A stretch of 64,000 nt of DNA, from the NCBI GenBank assembly GCA_947561585.1, contig CANNZV010001637.1, positions 62,001 to 126,000 of the forward strand. The letters are read 5' to 3'. Shown piece after piece: positions 34,741-47,890 of this stretch; positions within the stretch are counted from its first letter, which is position 1; the number at the start of each line of letters is the position of its first letter. The position numbers and the translations under genes are program-made. The notes beneath the pieces were generated by a model, which saw only the letters and a program-made list of their open reading frames with translations, searched no databases and had not been told where the DNA came from. The stretch is from Caprella mutica. Taxonomy: Eukaryota > Arthropoda > Malacostraca > Amphipoda > Caprellidae.

Positions 34741-37700
34741 ATGGACAAAGTATCAAAAACCCCTACAATTCCATCCAACTCTAATTCAGTTATAACTGTG
34801 GATGATGAGACCAGTGAGGACTCGGATGAAAAATGTTGTTCTGAAGAAAACTGCGGTTGTGAAGAGGTCATAGATGTATTGGATGATGATGACGACGACA
34901 TAGAAGAAAATGGGAAAACTAATCCACCTTCAGGAAACTCAACTAATACACCAGACACGTGTGTTGAAATAATAGACAGCAATGTAGATAAACAGTCTAA
35001 ACCGTTTCCAAATCAAAACACATGTGTTGATTCTTGTGTTAAAATAATTGATAGCAATATAGATATAAAATCTAAACCATTTCCAAATCTCAAATTGTCT
35101 ACTGACAATGATCTGAATGTTTCCATCCCAGGATTTGAAGATCATGAAAGTAGTGCTAGTGATTTATCTTTTCTAACTGGTGACATGCAATGCAAACCTT
35201 CTGTTACTTTTGTATCTCCAAATAGAACCTATAGCTTTGATAGACATTCTTTGAAGGATAAAGTGACCAAAAATTACTCTCACTTGAGCAGTAAAGTCAA
35301 GAGAGAGATCTTTGATCTAAATCTGAGCAGTTTAGAGAAATCTGGTGGTTCAATCTCTTCAAAATCTAGTCATTCTGTTTTGAAACGTTCTATCGAGTAC
35401 AGCAATAAAATGAATGACGAGAGCTCTACTAAAATAAATCCAAATTTCAGTGCTTTAGAAGAACCACTTCTATTGAACAACTCCCCTACCCCCTATAGTA
35501 AAGAAGAATCTTCAACTGTGAATTCTGTTGAGGATTATGATTCTCGTGTGTTATTAGATATACCAAATCCATCTTTATCAGCAGTAAAACTCAACAATTT
35601 ATCTGAAAATCTTGAAGATTTGAGTGCATTAGAAACATTGTTAGATGATGTCACGGATCCAGGGGAATCTCTCAACTTAAGTGATGATATAAAGAGAGAA
35701 GCCGAACTGAATGAGGTTGACTTTACTCTGTCTGATCAACTTTCTGCCTTGAAGACTAGTCCATCCACTCCATTTACAGGTTATTATACCAGTGATGATG
35801 TTGAAGTAGATAATGTGCCCCTGTTGACAGATGGTGCATTCTATTCTTGCTCTGTGAGTAAAGCATTAGATACGTGTCGCACTGACACTCCACCTTCTGA
35901 AATGAAAGATTGTCAAATGTTTCTTAATCCCACTGAAAAAACAATTGAAGTTGGTTCTCTGAAAGAAAGTAATGATTCATTGAATAAGAATGAAATGTTA
36001 ACATCTGCTCCTAACACTAGTCAGAATTGTTGTGATAAAACTCCCTTAGAAGGATCTTCCGATCCTGTAACATCATTGGTAAATTCTCCACAGTATATTA
36101 CTTATGGATATAAAACTGATGGTAACTCTGAATCTCTAGATCAACAAGGATACTCTGACCTCCTTTACTCAAACAAAGAATTGCATCACAATAATGATAT
36201 AGTTCCATATGGATATGAAACCAGTGTTGATGATGATGACAATTTAGCCACGGATACTAAAAACCTCGATGCAAATAGTCTATCAGCTCCAGAACAGGCA
36301 TTACTTGTAAACTCTTCAGTACATTCCAATTGTATAACTAATAGTATAGTTTCTACTGATGCATTATCACCAAATAATCATACTGTAGATATTCCTAGCG
36401 ATTTCAATCAATCAATAGAATCTTGTCTAGCAACACCTACTGTAGATTCTAGGAGTATTATTCTTGACAAGAACATTCATGTACCTGATAGCTTGATTGA
36501 TTCTGGTTCATTTGATCTTGAATTGGCTTCAAGTAATAATATAGGTAATTTAAGAAATAAGCTAGCTTCAACTGCTGTTGAGATGAGTCTTCATTCAAAA
36601 AATCAATCTACTCAAGAATTTTTAGAAGATGCTTCTCAAAAACTTGATCCTGTATCAAGTCAAACAAATCTAGAAAATGATGAAATTAAATCATCTACTC
36701 CAACTGTACATGAATCCACTCACACAAACAATCTATTGAATAGCAGTCTAATGGATGTATCTAATTGTTGTGAGGAAGTTAATTATTCTGAAACTGTAAT
36801 AAAATCAGGACATTCCTATGAAAGCAATCTTGGAGATGAAATTGAAGAAATGTCTGGTCAGAAGATTGAAGTTGCTCTAGAGAGATTACCAACTTTCGTC
36901 ACTGAAGAATTGTGTTATAATAAATGTGTAACTGTTGTATACAGTGAACATTTGTCTAAGCATGTGTTTGTTAAATCTTTAACTCCTCGCCAAAAAATAG
37001 AGAAGCCTAATTTATACCATAAGAAGAAGTGGAGAGCTTATAAAGGTAACTGTACTGAATCAAAACTGCCTCTCGATTTACCTAATAATTTAGTTCCATC
37101 TGAGGAAAATAAATCTCACTGTAACAGACTTTCGTTATCAGAAAAATCTGAAAATCAAGAAAAAAGAACTACAGAAAATATATTGCCAATAGATGAAAAT
37201 GAAGAGTTAGATGGAAATGAAAGTAAAAGAATTGATTCAGTTATAGCTGAGCATGAAGAGGAGATTTTGTCTTCTATAGCTCCAACTGTGAAAGTCGCCG
37301 ATTCTGATGGTAATCCCGTATCTCTAGTTTCTGATCCCGAATATGATGGCATTTTTCTGTTTTGCCATGGAACTGTAATAACTAAAAACGCAATGGTCAG
37401 ACCAGACGGATTTACGGTGAGAATTGTGAATTATCAATATGAGCTTGTATATTCCTTTAGGAAGACTCTAGTCCTAGATTGATATGGAATCTCATTTTCT
37501 ATTCTTTTCAGCTGTATCACATCTTTGAGCGCAGTGGAGGAAGCTGGAATCAAATAACTTTATCTGAAGAAGAAACAACTACTACTGAATCACAAATTGA
37601 AAACGTATGTACACATGACATAGCTAGCTAGCTAGCTAACTTGTATATTAAATTCTTAACTATGCTTTTCTATTCACACAGTTATAGCTAGTTGTTTACA

Positions 37701-40700
37701 AAATTCTTAAAAACAATTTGGTATTGCTATAGCTATTCCCAGATGATAATTTTATATCATTAGCTTATTTTAGCTTCCTTTTAACATTTTTTCCAATAGA
37801 TAAAATTATCTTTCTGCTTAACTCTGATTTTTTCAAATTTGAATAAATTTAAGGATTCTTAAATCTACTAATTAAGCAAACGGTGAGTTTTGAATTCATT
37901 GTCTCTTTTTTGAGCCTAACCTCTCTGAAACTAAAATAGCTTTCTTAACTTAAATATCACGTTATTTTACAGGTATTTTCTCAATGTGCTGAAGAAAATC
38001 TATCTAATTGCATCCCTAATGTGAAATCTGAACCAACTTCTGAACTGTCATACAAACCTCAAGATTTCCCTGTTGATTGGACCTGGGATGATTTTGAAAT
38101 AAATTCAATAAACAATTACGATCCCGTTAATACATCAAAATCTGATACCAATTGTACTCACCCATCGGATGATGAGAAGTTCAGAAGTTTCACCAGACCT
38201 TCTCTTTCTTGTGTGAATTCAGAAGATGTATGCATTGTGAGTAGCTAATTTTTTCTTGATAAAAGCTAACCATAAATTGCAAAACATCTCTTTTGCAAAA
38301 ACGTCATAAACACAAAAAATGTATTTTCAGTTATCTATATAGACAAATAAATCCTAACACTAATGAACTTGACGTGTTTTCTAAGCACATCCTTTTCAAA
38401 TTACTTTATATCTTTCATGTCATTTCTTTAAATTTATTGGCCTTCCTTGACTTTGTTCCTACATAAATACCAAATGTATTTTTGTTTTTAAAAGTTAAAA
38501 AATATTTACGTATCAGAATAAATCAGCGTAAATCAAGAAAATTAGAAAATTAATTGTAATGTGGTGTCGTGTAGCAATGTACAGCACGTGAGAGAAATAC
38601 AGCTTGGTATCCGCTGAACTCATATCATTTCATACTCTTTCATGGAGAATAAATACATGTGCGAGAAAAACACCCTCTCTTCCACCCAATCACAGCTCTG
38701 CTCTCTCAGTTGCCAAAGTCTTGTATACCTATGTATTGATTTCCCCTTACTATATGTTCTATATTTTTACTTGAAATTAGATACACATTAGTTTACTAGC
38801 TATATATACTAACAACTTTTAAAAAATACAGTACCGTAGGTTTATAACTAAGACGTGTTTTTTAAACACATAGTAAAGCCTTCCGATAGTTTCTGAACGT
38901 CAAACTTATTAGTGTTAAAAGTGTGCCTCTCCTGAAAAATTGTTTTTTATGAAGTTATGACAGTGCTGTTGCCAACTAGCGATATATCTCTTCCGTTTCT
39001 GTTGTAATTTGTTTTATAATCATATTTTTTTTTTCAGTTGTTCAAGCTTCAGTTTAGTTTTTCCGGATTCAGCGGAGTGGACAGTTTAAGTTGGCAGAGA
39101 ATAATTAGGAAGTTGAGAATGATGCCATCTTTGCATCTAATTGAGCCAGATGCAGAAAGGCATCAGTTATCTATTGTACTCGGTTATTCTTTTTCCAATT
39201 ATATTCTATGTAACAAAGGAGAATTTACGAACAAGAAATGGATGAGATGTTTAGAGAAGATAATTAATTATCTAAGCAAGTATGACCCTGATATCACACT
39301 ATCAGGCTGTCAGCAGGTTCATAAAGTTCAAGAAATGGACAGTCCTATCAACTCTCCCAACAATTCTAAAAAAATAGAAAAATTCTGCCACGACGTTGAA
39401 AAGTATTTCGGTTCTGATAATAAAGAGAACTTTCAAGAAAACGTGTCAAGCAATCAAGTTTCTCCCTCTACTTATGAGAATGGAACGTACTGCCTATGCA
39501 ACTGCAACCATTGCATTGATAAGAACGGCAAAGATAGACCGTGCAAATGTAAAGTTCTTGTGCCTTCCGATATATACTTCTTGAAAAAGAACCGTGGTGA
39601 AAAATTCAAACTGAAATTTAAGTATTCTAAAAGACATGAGATAAATGACGATGCCTGTACAAGTAGGTACTGCATCTACAAGCGTACATATCTACTGAAT
39701 ACAATGGGAGAAGAGGATATTGTAACCAATGCGGTTTGTTCTGAAGGACATAGGATCATTGTTCGAGGCTGGGACACTTACAATGAACTTTATCCGTACA
39801 AACCTAGGAAATACAACAAGAAAAAAAACTCTCCAACTAGAGAAAACATAGAAAAACCAAAGAAGTATAAATCAGCAAAGAAATTACCAATAAAATTGGT
39901 GAGAATGGCAAAGAGGTTGGAATCCAATCGTAAACTTCATGTAAAACTAAAAAGGCTGAGTTCCAAAGAAATGAGCAGTCATGTAAATGCAAGTACCCTT
40001 GCAGAACAAATAATGGGTGGAGATGAAATTGATATTTATGATAATTCCAGAAAAAGTATTCCATCCCTAACAGAAACGAATATAATCAATATTTCGCACA
40101 GCATTGATAGAGTTTTAGATAAAATTAATGAAAGACCTCCTTCAAAGTATGATGAACCTAAAAAGATAAAGTCTTCAGAAAATATTTTGAAAGAGACTAT
40201 AAAGAATTCCAAAAGTTCATTTCCTCGAGAATATTACTCAGATGATTCAACATTGGACAAATCTGATGATTCTGATGAGTACATTCCAAGTGAAGAAGAT
40301 TCTTCAGAAGAAAGAGACGAACCTCCACTCAGTCCACCTGTCATCGACGACAATTCAGATCACGAAATTTGTAAAACTGAAAACAACTTACAAGAAAGTC
40401 CATCTGATGAACCCATTACCTGTGATACTGTTAATGATTCCCCATGCGAAGATCTTGTAACACCGAAGGTAGAACCTAATTCTTTGCCATGCGAAGAAAT
40501 TTTAACACCGAAAGTTGAACCCAATACTTTGCCATGTGAGAAACTTCTAACGCCTAAATTAGAACCTAATCTTTTGGGAAGTGATCCATCTTTGAAGAGA
40601 ATTCCACTAATGAAGAGAATTCCACTTATGAAGAGAATTCCCTTATTGAAGAAAATTTTACCAAAACCTGGTATTCAACCTAAAAGAGGTACTCAACCTA

Positions 40701-43700
40701 AAATCGGTATTCAACCTACGAAGGGTATTCTACCTTTAAGGAGTATTTTACCCTCAACGGGTATCCTACCAAAAACGGTTATTCTACCTAAAATTCATAT
40801 TAAACCCACAAAAGGTATTGAACCTAAAAAAAGTATTCAACATACGAAGGGTATTCAACCTAAAAAAGGTATTCAACCTACAAAGGGTATTCAACATAAA
40901 AAGGGTGTTCTACCTTCAAGAAGCATTCCACCTTCAAAGGACATTTCATCCACTGTATCTGCCCCCATTTCGTCCACACCTCACCATGATTCTGCTGGTG
41001 CTCTTAAAGATTTACAACTACAAAACTCGGATACTCTTCTAGACCAAATAATCTTACTAGACTCCTGTTTTCAATTTGGCGATCATTCTTTGTTTTCTAA
41101 GTCGGTAGATGATGTGAGTAATAGTATAATATCTGAAGAAGATATTAAGGTTACGGAAACTTCACAGTTTTCTTTTGAGTCTAAAAATTCAGTAGAGAGG
41201 ATTTTATCGAACAAAGTTAAACCTTATTGTGAACTCAGTATCGAACATATGAAACTTGCTGTACATAACTGTGTTCCATGTAAAATTTATGCCAGAATAT
41301 CAATGCTCGAGAATAAAATAATATCACAGTCACATTTAGGCATTGACTATGAGAGGTCCCATATTAAACTAGTAAATATGAAATATAGATATGAAGCTCT
41401 GAAGTTGTCGAACCAAATCAGTTATTTTTCGAATGCAACTACTACCAAAACCACAACTCAATCGCGAATTAACAAAAGGAAAAGAAAATCACCACCTAAA
41501 ATAAAATACTGTAACAAAAATAGCTTAAATTTTCCTAGTCTGAAAGATGAAATCAAAGTGAAAAATATAGAAACCTCAGGAAATAAAAAAGATGAAATAA
41601 ACTCCCATTCGAAGAGAAGAAAATTAAAACCACCTGTAAAGAGTGATGTAGGTAACAATTCTGGAATTCACAAAAGAGTTCATGAAAAACCAACTGATAT
41701 TAATGTTAATACAGACAAAGCAGATTCTGTAATTCATGATAAAAAATCCACTTATACTAATGATACAACTGATTCTGTGATTCATGAAAACCCCAAAGAA
41801 ATAACAACTGATGGTAATGAAGCAGATATCATCTGTGAAGATAAGAAATTGGTCATCTCTAGTTCTACCAGTGATCAAATATCCAATGATGCGATAGATT
41901 CTGATTATGAAATAGATGAAAAAACGCCACAAAACATCTCTGAATCTGAACCATCCATTGTGAAAAATGTATCTCCTGTTTCACTGGAACAAGGCGATGC
42001 TAATGGGGATGTTCTGTGCAAATTTCTGGAAGACTTTGCGAATGAAGCCATCGATGATTTGGATAACGATCCTTTGGATGATTGCAACTCCGACTCTGGT
42101 ATTGATAATATGAATTTGAAAGCTGATTTAGCATCTGACGAGACTGAGGGTGACAATTCGGTTATTGATGATGGTAATAGGGTGTCCCCAAATAGTGCTG
42201 TGACTTCTCTTACAGACTCTAATAAAGCATGCGAACAAGTGGAACACAAAGTGACTAATGGTGATAACGATCCTTCTGATAAAGTAGCAGTTGATGAATT
42301 TGAATTCGTCAGCAAAGAAGTGAATAAAGAGGTAATAAATAAAGATCATTCTGCTGGAATATATGAAATTAATCACAAACAGGAAGTGAATAATAAAATT
42401 GGTACAACTTCTGATACTTCTAAAGATGAAATCTCCATTTATGATCGCATTATCGAAGAAGGTGGTGAGAAAGGATTTAGTGGGGCACAAACTCAAAGTT
42501 TCCCTTCAAGTCCATCAGAAAAAGAGATTTCATTTTCAGAACTTGAAAACATATCGTATGAGCTGGAAAGAATAACCCAATTAGAAAATGTTGATTCTGA
42601 AATGAAGATTGATACAGTGAAAAAACCTCTATTGAAGAAACTTGATGCGATACTTAATTGCGAATCAGATATTGCTGTAGGTGCACCAAAATCTGTCAAA
42701 CTTCCTAATTGGAATGATGACATTGAAGTGATCGATCAACGACTTTCCTTAGTGAACTCTATTGAGTCTAATAGGGAATTGAATCACAAAGAAACCAACC
42801 CTTCTACTGCGCCAAATAAAATTGATTCTGATGAGTCACATAATACTTCTGACGATGATATTGAAGTTCTTTTTGATGATTTAGGTGGAGATTCACAGCA
42901 AACCAATCTTCCTGATCCTTTGAGCTTAGGTATGGAAAATGAGCATAACAAAAATAAATCTGTTGCCAATAAAGTAAGAATTCCAAGCAGGATTTCATCT
43001 GCTGGTGGCGGCTTAGTAGATGCATCTTCAGATATCATCGCACATCCAAATCCAGATCCACTGGCGGATGTTACCTATGATTCTCTGGCTAATGTTGATT
43101 CTATGAATTCCACAGTTTGTGGAGAATCCTATGGCGATTATGTTCTAAATCCTACACCTGAAAACATGTTTAATCCTCAATCCAATGAGAAACCAGACTC
43201 TCCTGCCAATTGTTCTGATGACGTAATTATGGTCGATGATTCAACATTTTCACATTCGGTTTCTTCTATCACTATTTCATGCTCTTCAATCAGTTTCCAA
43301 ACAGAACCAACTGTGCCCCGAATTCTACCACAAGCTAATAAGAACAAGGTAATACAACAAGTTGTTCTGGATGATGATGAAGAGGAAGAAAAAGGAGATA
43401 AAATTTCAAACAAAGTTACTAGTGTTAAAGCAGTCCCTAATGAAAAGAGAAAAAGAAACCAGAAGAGGCAAAGAGATTCTTCTCCCTGGTCAATGACTGG
43501 TGAATCTGACATATCTGACGACTCTTCTGAAAGTCGGATACTGCCGAAAAGAAATGGTAGAAAGCGATCAAAGAACACTGATGAAAGCAATTCCTTTGAC
43601 AGTGATTTGAGTGATACTAACCCAAATGGTATAAAAAAGACAAACACATCTACAAGTAGAAATATTAGAAGAATCAACAATAAAAAGGTCGGTGATAAGT

Positions 43701-44065
43701 TATGTGAAGATTCTAGTGGTTCATCCGGTGATTCTGTGAAGAGTCGCGTGTCCAAAAGACGCCCCAAAACCAACCCGAAGTTCCGTTCTGAAGAATCCAC
43801 TCCGCAACCACAAGCTCCAGCGAAGAAGATAAAGGTGTGGATGCACAATGAAGCAATGCAGAAAATCTCTGATGGCTCCTTTTTATCGGATGATGATTCT
43901 CTGAATTACATGAAACGCAATTTCCTTCCTTTCCACGACGACGTGAAACTTCTGTCCCAACCACTAGTCATCATGCACAAAGATCAACCTACAACTGGTA
44001 AACGCAAGATGGAGAATGTACAAGACGGTGTAGTGCCCAAGAAACAGAAAAAACTAATTAGTTAA
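34741..44065 (+). CDS. Very large disordered nuclear-type protein rich in SUMO-interaction motifs
   Basis: Exons 34741-37416, 37512-37604, 37973-38236 and 39038-44065 join in phase 0 and give about 2,686 residues. I do not recognise the family. An acceptor lies 13 bases before the ATG and the frame stays open through it, so an upstream exon may exist. Candidate SUMO-interacting motifs beside acidic runs: VITV 17-20, VIDV 43-46, VEII 75-78, VKII 100-103, then IEVI (nt 42722), IEVLF (42860), VIMV (43223) and VVL (43361). Classical SUMO acceptor sites include VKRE (35296), IKRE (35689) and VKSE (38021). The start of the last exon looks globular (FSGFSGVDSLSWQRIIRKL), followed by a cysteine cluster and hexapeptide repeats. 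The C-terminus has several basic, NLS-like blocks. A nuclear or chromatin role is inference. Confidence 0.85.
34963..35090 (+). repeat. Tandem protein repeat carrying two SIM-like cores
   Basis: TCVEIIDSNVDKQSKPFPN is followed directly by a second unit, SCVKIIDSNIDIKSKPFPN. Each unit holds one hydrophobic core (VEII / VKII) followed by D-S. The unit is about 22-25 residues. Confidence 0.8.
38357..38921. mobile_element. Possible fold-back element in the third intron of the large gene
   Basis: TAACACTAATGAACTTGACG at the left is matched by the complement of AACGTCAAACTTATTAGTGTTA at 38897-38918. Next to these, GTGTTTTCTAAGCACAT and GTGTTTTTTAAACACAT are also similar. Target duplications are not clear, so the boundaries are approximate. 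Confidence 0.45.
39487..39560 (+). other. Cysteine cluster in the large protein
   Basis: YCLCNCNHCIDKNGKDRPCKCK contains six cysteines and one histidine in about 20 residues (C-x-C-x-C-x2-C, then C-x-C). This could bind zinc. It does not match a zinc-finger type I can name. It lies about 150 residues into the last exon. Confidence 0.5.
40438..40584 (+). repeat. Three 14-residue repeats (LPCEEILTPKVEPN) in the large protein
   Basis: Units SPCEDLVTPKVEPN, LPCEEILTPKVEPN and LPCEKLLTPKLEPN run in tandem, directly before the hexapeptide array. Each has a P-K-[VL]-E-P core and a threonine-proline pair that could be phosphorylated. Confidence 0.85.
40595..40939 (+). repeat. About 19 hexapeptide repeats, consensus K-G-I-Q-P-[KT]
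   Basis: An 18-base unit repeated in frame. It starts as three KRIPLM-like units and becomes KGIQPK / KGIQPT / TGILPK units. The isoleucine/valine and proline positions are kept almost throughout while the others drift, so the array is strongly basic with regularly spaced hydrophobic-proline pairs. Homogeneity among neighbouring units suggests expansion by slippage or unequal crossing-over. Confidence 0.9.
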
Positions 44066-44227
44066 CCCCTAAAGAGTGGGCTAACACTTAGCGAGGGAAT
44101 GACTTAACTAGAGATTATAGTAGGTTTATTCTCGATACTGTCACTGATTTACGATATCTATTCTCCAGTGGGGATATTTTAAATAGCTACTTTACTTTAT
44201 GTCAACTATTGGGTCACAAATTATATA

Positions 44228-44405
44228 GGCTGTGTTCCGAGTTATTGGACGGTATTGACTTTTTTGATTATAAAATAACTAATTCAACTCTTCTATTTTA
44301 ATTGTTATCCATGATTAGTTATCCATCTGCCCATGTTCTAGGACAACAATTAAAATTAGTTTTTTTTTATGTATTATATATAACTGTCTGATAACTCGTT
44401 AAATT
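44228..44405. mobile_element. Palindromic MITE, family P (degenerate)
   Basis: Left end CTGTGTTCCGAGTTATTGGA, centre TTGTTATCCATGATTAGTTA, right end AACTGTCTGATAACTCGTTA. It sits about 160 bases after the stop codon of the large gene. Confidence 0.65.
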
Positions 44406-44860
44406 TGACGGATTCTCGTATGCCAATTCTCTATTAATATATGAACCATTGCTGAATATTATTTCCCCAATTTCCATTAGTAATTAGCTATTAATATCCA
44501 GATATTTTACTAGTCGCATAATATCTAAGGAATGTTTAGATCCAGAGGAGACAGTTCGGTGATGGAAATTTCCTAGTGAGATACGCTTTCTTTGCTGAAA
44601 AATAATATTAGAGTATTTGTAAGCCTCTAGTCAAATATCTTCTAATTACTGTCTAAGGTACTCTTTTTCTAAGCAATTGCAACTGGTTATGTCATTCCTT
44701 ACATTTTGTATAATTACAAGTGAAATTTTGTTTCTTGCCTTTTAATATCCTAAAAAAAGTTTGTATTCCATTAAAATCAAGTAAATAATTTATGAAGCAG
44801 TTTCTAAGTTAATTCTTTCAAACTCTATCAGAAATGAATATTCCTAACTTTTTTCATCAG

Positions 44861-45039
44861 TAGGGTTGTGACAATATTCATTTGAATTCATAGATCCCGA
44901 AAATATTATAGACTGAGTGAATTTAAGAGTATTGAATCGTTCTAAACCAGTGGTATGAAGTATTAGATACAATTCCATTTCGTTTCGTCTATGATATTCT
45001 TAAGATCTATGATTTTAAGTGCATATTGTCACAACCCTA
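44861..45039. mobile_element. hAT-like MITE, second copy
   Basis: Ends TAGGGTTGTGACAATATTCA and GCATATTGTCACAACCCTA. The interior is collinear with 5254-5427, including GAGTATTGAATCGTTCTAAA. Flanking octamers TTCATCAG and ATTATCAG match at six of eight positions, consistent with an older insertion. Confidence 0.8.
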
Positions 45040-46657
45040 ATTATCAGTTTTAAGCAAGCAATATTAGATTGCTTTTGTAAACTTAACAATGTACTAGAAC
45101 TTTAGTAGGAACTGATAAAAATTTAGGATCTCTGATCTTTCCGGGCAAGCAAGCATTCTGTATGATTATCTTAATATCATTCACCTATTGTGTCCCCTAT
45201 AGGACACATGTCCTCATACTTAAAGTTGACGGGGCACTTCTGTTCGAGTGTGGTGAAAAGCATTCCCCTAAGCGGAGAATTGCTAAGAGCTTACTTGTCT
45301 ATATGTAACAAGGAACTAGTTTTTCATGTGTAAATTAAATCGTGTCAAAAGGGGTAAGTATAACAGGTAAATTTTTCAGTTTTAGATGAAGTTATTCTGC
45401 TCACCAAAGACGGTCTTTTTTTAGTTCATATTAACCTCTAATCTAACTTGGAATTGAACCTAAATTAAACTAATAGCTGGAACATTTCGAATTATATATT
45501 TAAAGAAAATCTGTGAAAGTAGAGTAATTTCCAAGTTTTCAACCTGTTCACATTTTCGATCATGTAAAAAATGTAGTTACATATATTAACCGGTAGCTAA
45601 ACAGATGTTTTCTTACATTTCAATTTAGAAAGAAGTTAGCCATTTTGCTTAAAATTTAATTAAAGGATCATTCTTTTTATATATTACTAGTACAGTACCT
45701 GTTGTTCATCCATTGAGTGTTCAATTAATATAATGGGTTTAAGATTATATTCAAATTCACACATTATGTATATATATATATTAAATTTTTCAAAAATTAT
45801 ATTTTTTACTCTTTAGAATCAAAACTCTCATATTTCCAATTAATAATATTCGTGTGACCCCCGTAGTTATGATACTGCAGCAAGTTATTAGTTTTCCCTT
45901 TCTATTCGTGTTTCTTTTATTTTTCTCTTATTTACACCAACTCAAGTGGTTAGTCAGTGGCCAAAATAATATCGCGTCTTGCGGGACACTAAAATCCTTA
46001 TTTTTGGGTCACGTGACTGGCAATCTAGCGTCAGTTTAATGGAGAAATGATATAACTGAAACAAAATTTAATAGAGAAATGATATATCTGAAACAAAATA
46101 AGGTTTTACACAGGCTTCCTTAGCGTCCTGCAATCGCTGCAACACTTCCTCTCTCTAGAGTAGTTTATCATAACTCTATGCACCAACTTTATGAAGCGCT
46201 GTTGATAGAATGACTGTTTAACACATTTTGTGACAGACGCGGCTCAATAGATAATAGATAAATAAATTGATCTATTGACATTATAAGTTAGCTATGACGT
46301 AAAATAAAGCTTAATCATTTTTGTAACTGTTAAATGAAACCCATAATTCAATATACAAGAGTCAAATTTTATTGGTATAATCTCCAATGCCACAGTTTTG
46401 AATCCTGAAAGAATAAACAAACACTCATTAGAATTAAATGTCTATGTATATTAACTAGCTACTGTTTAATAACAGTATAGCTATTGTTATGTTAACATTT
46501 GTGAAACAGCATCTATCTTTAGCTAACTACTTTAAGTTGAAATATTTTAAGTTATTAAAAAATTATGCTTACTTTAATGAAGAATTAATTATCTAGAATT
46601 GCAAAACGAACAAAAAATATAGGAGTCTTGAAGATCAGAATTTTTAAAATCAATTAG

Positions 46658-47126
46658 CTAGGGTAAGTTCCTATTTAACAGACTATTTCACATTTTCGAT
46701 CATATTGCTAAGTCTTATAAGATATTTAATAAGTACCTGAAGGTATCATGGCTACAAGTAGAGTGATAATTATCTATACTAATAATTTCCTTAGTGTGTT
46801 TATTTATTTATTTGGTGTCCGCTTTTACTCGACGTGTATTATGCATGAAGAATGTAACTATGATACGCACTGGAATATATTGATATGATATTTAAATATA
46901 ATGTTTCTATTAAATTTTTGAATGTAATTTATCTATAAAATAAATTAGACTATGCAGAAAATTTGAGTTCAATTGAATTCGTTAAAAGTAACCTAATAAC
47001 GGGTAATGAATTGATATTGATGATGACCTGTTATTTTTAACGGGAAAATACACTAGTTTATTATATAACATGTTCTTATATGATCGAGAATGTAGAATCG
47101 TCCAATAACTTGGAATTTACCCTAAG
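46658..47126. mobile_element. Expanded family P element
   Basis: Left arm GGGTAAGTTCCTATTTAACA... to CGATCATATTG, right arm TTCTTATATGATCGAGAATG... to GGAATTTACCCTA. The arms are about 360 bases apart, so this copy is longer than the usual 180-210 bases. It may be a fuller element or a MITE with an insertion. Confidence 0.55.
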
Positions 47127-47299
47127 AAAACAATTGCAGATGGCTATAGCACAACAGAATCAATAAGCTATTGGAAGTTAGGTAGGCGGAAATTAAACTT
47201 CCTAATCATAAATAAGTAAAATAACTCCCTATTCAGATTAGCTACCTACCATAAATATTAAATAACCTAATACAGATTTTACCCACCATGACCCAATAA

Positions 47300-47890
47300 C
47301 AAGATTGCCCACCATAAATAACCCAGTACAGAGGCCCACCATAAATAACCCAGTACAGAGGCCCACCATAAATAACCCAGTACAGAGGCCCACCATAAAT
47401 AACCCAGTACAGAGGCCCACCATAAATAACCCAGTACAGAGGCCCAGCATAAATAACCCAGTACAGAGGCCCACCATAAATAACCCAGTACAGAGGCCCA
47501 CCATAAATAACCCAGTACAGAGGCCCACCATAAATAACCCAGTACAGAGGCCCACCATAAATAACCCAGTACAGAGGCCCACCATAAATAACCCAGTACA
47601 GAGGCCCACCATAAATAACCCAGTACAGAGGCCCACCATAAATAACCCAGTACAGAGGCCCACCATAAATAACCCAGTACAGAGGCCCACCATAAATAAC
47701 CCAGTACAGAGGCCCACCATAAATAACCCAGTACAGAGGCCCACCATAAATAACCCAGTACAGAGGCCCACCATAAATAACCCAGTACAGAGGCCAACCA
47801 TAAATAACCCAGTACAGAGGCCCACCATAAATAACCCAGTACAGAGGCCCACCATAAATAACCCAGTACATGGGCCCACCATAAATAACC
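47300..47890. repeat. 27-bp minisatellite, about 21 units
   Basis: Unit CCCACCATAAATAACCCAGTACAGAGG, nearly identical throughout with single-base variants (CCCAGCATAA at 47445, GCCAACCATAA near 47793, ACATGGGCC near 47870). Because 27 is divisible by three and the unit lacks stops in several frames, long artificial open frames exist on both strands. It lies about 130 bases downstream of the mS38 stop codon. Confidence 0.97.

Larger units (their letters stand above)
44066..46657. other. Intergenic interval
   Basis: No gene is supported. It contains family P and hAT-like MITEs (listed), a degenerate family P arm at about 45521-45570, a 32-base two-copy tandem repeat (46039-46103, unit with GAGAAATGATATA), an E-box CACGTG in GGGTCACGTGACTGG near 46010, and a TA run near 45770. 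Confidence 0.55.

Noticed and set aside
43177..43848. Minus-strand open frame of 223 codons
   Set aside because: It is the antisense shadow of the large protein's last exon. The serine- and phenylalanine-rich translation reflects the complement of acidic and lysine codons.
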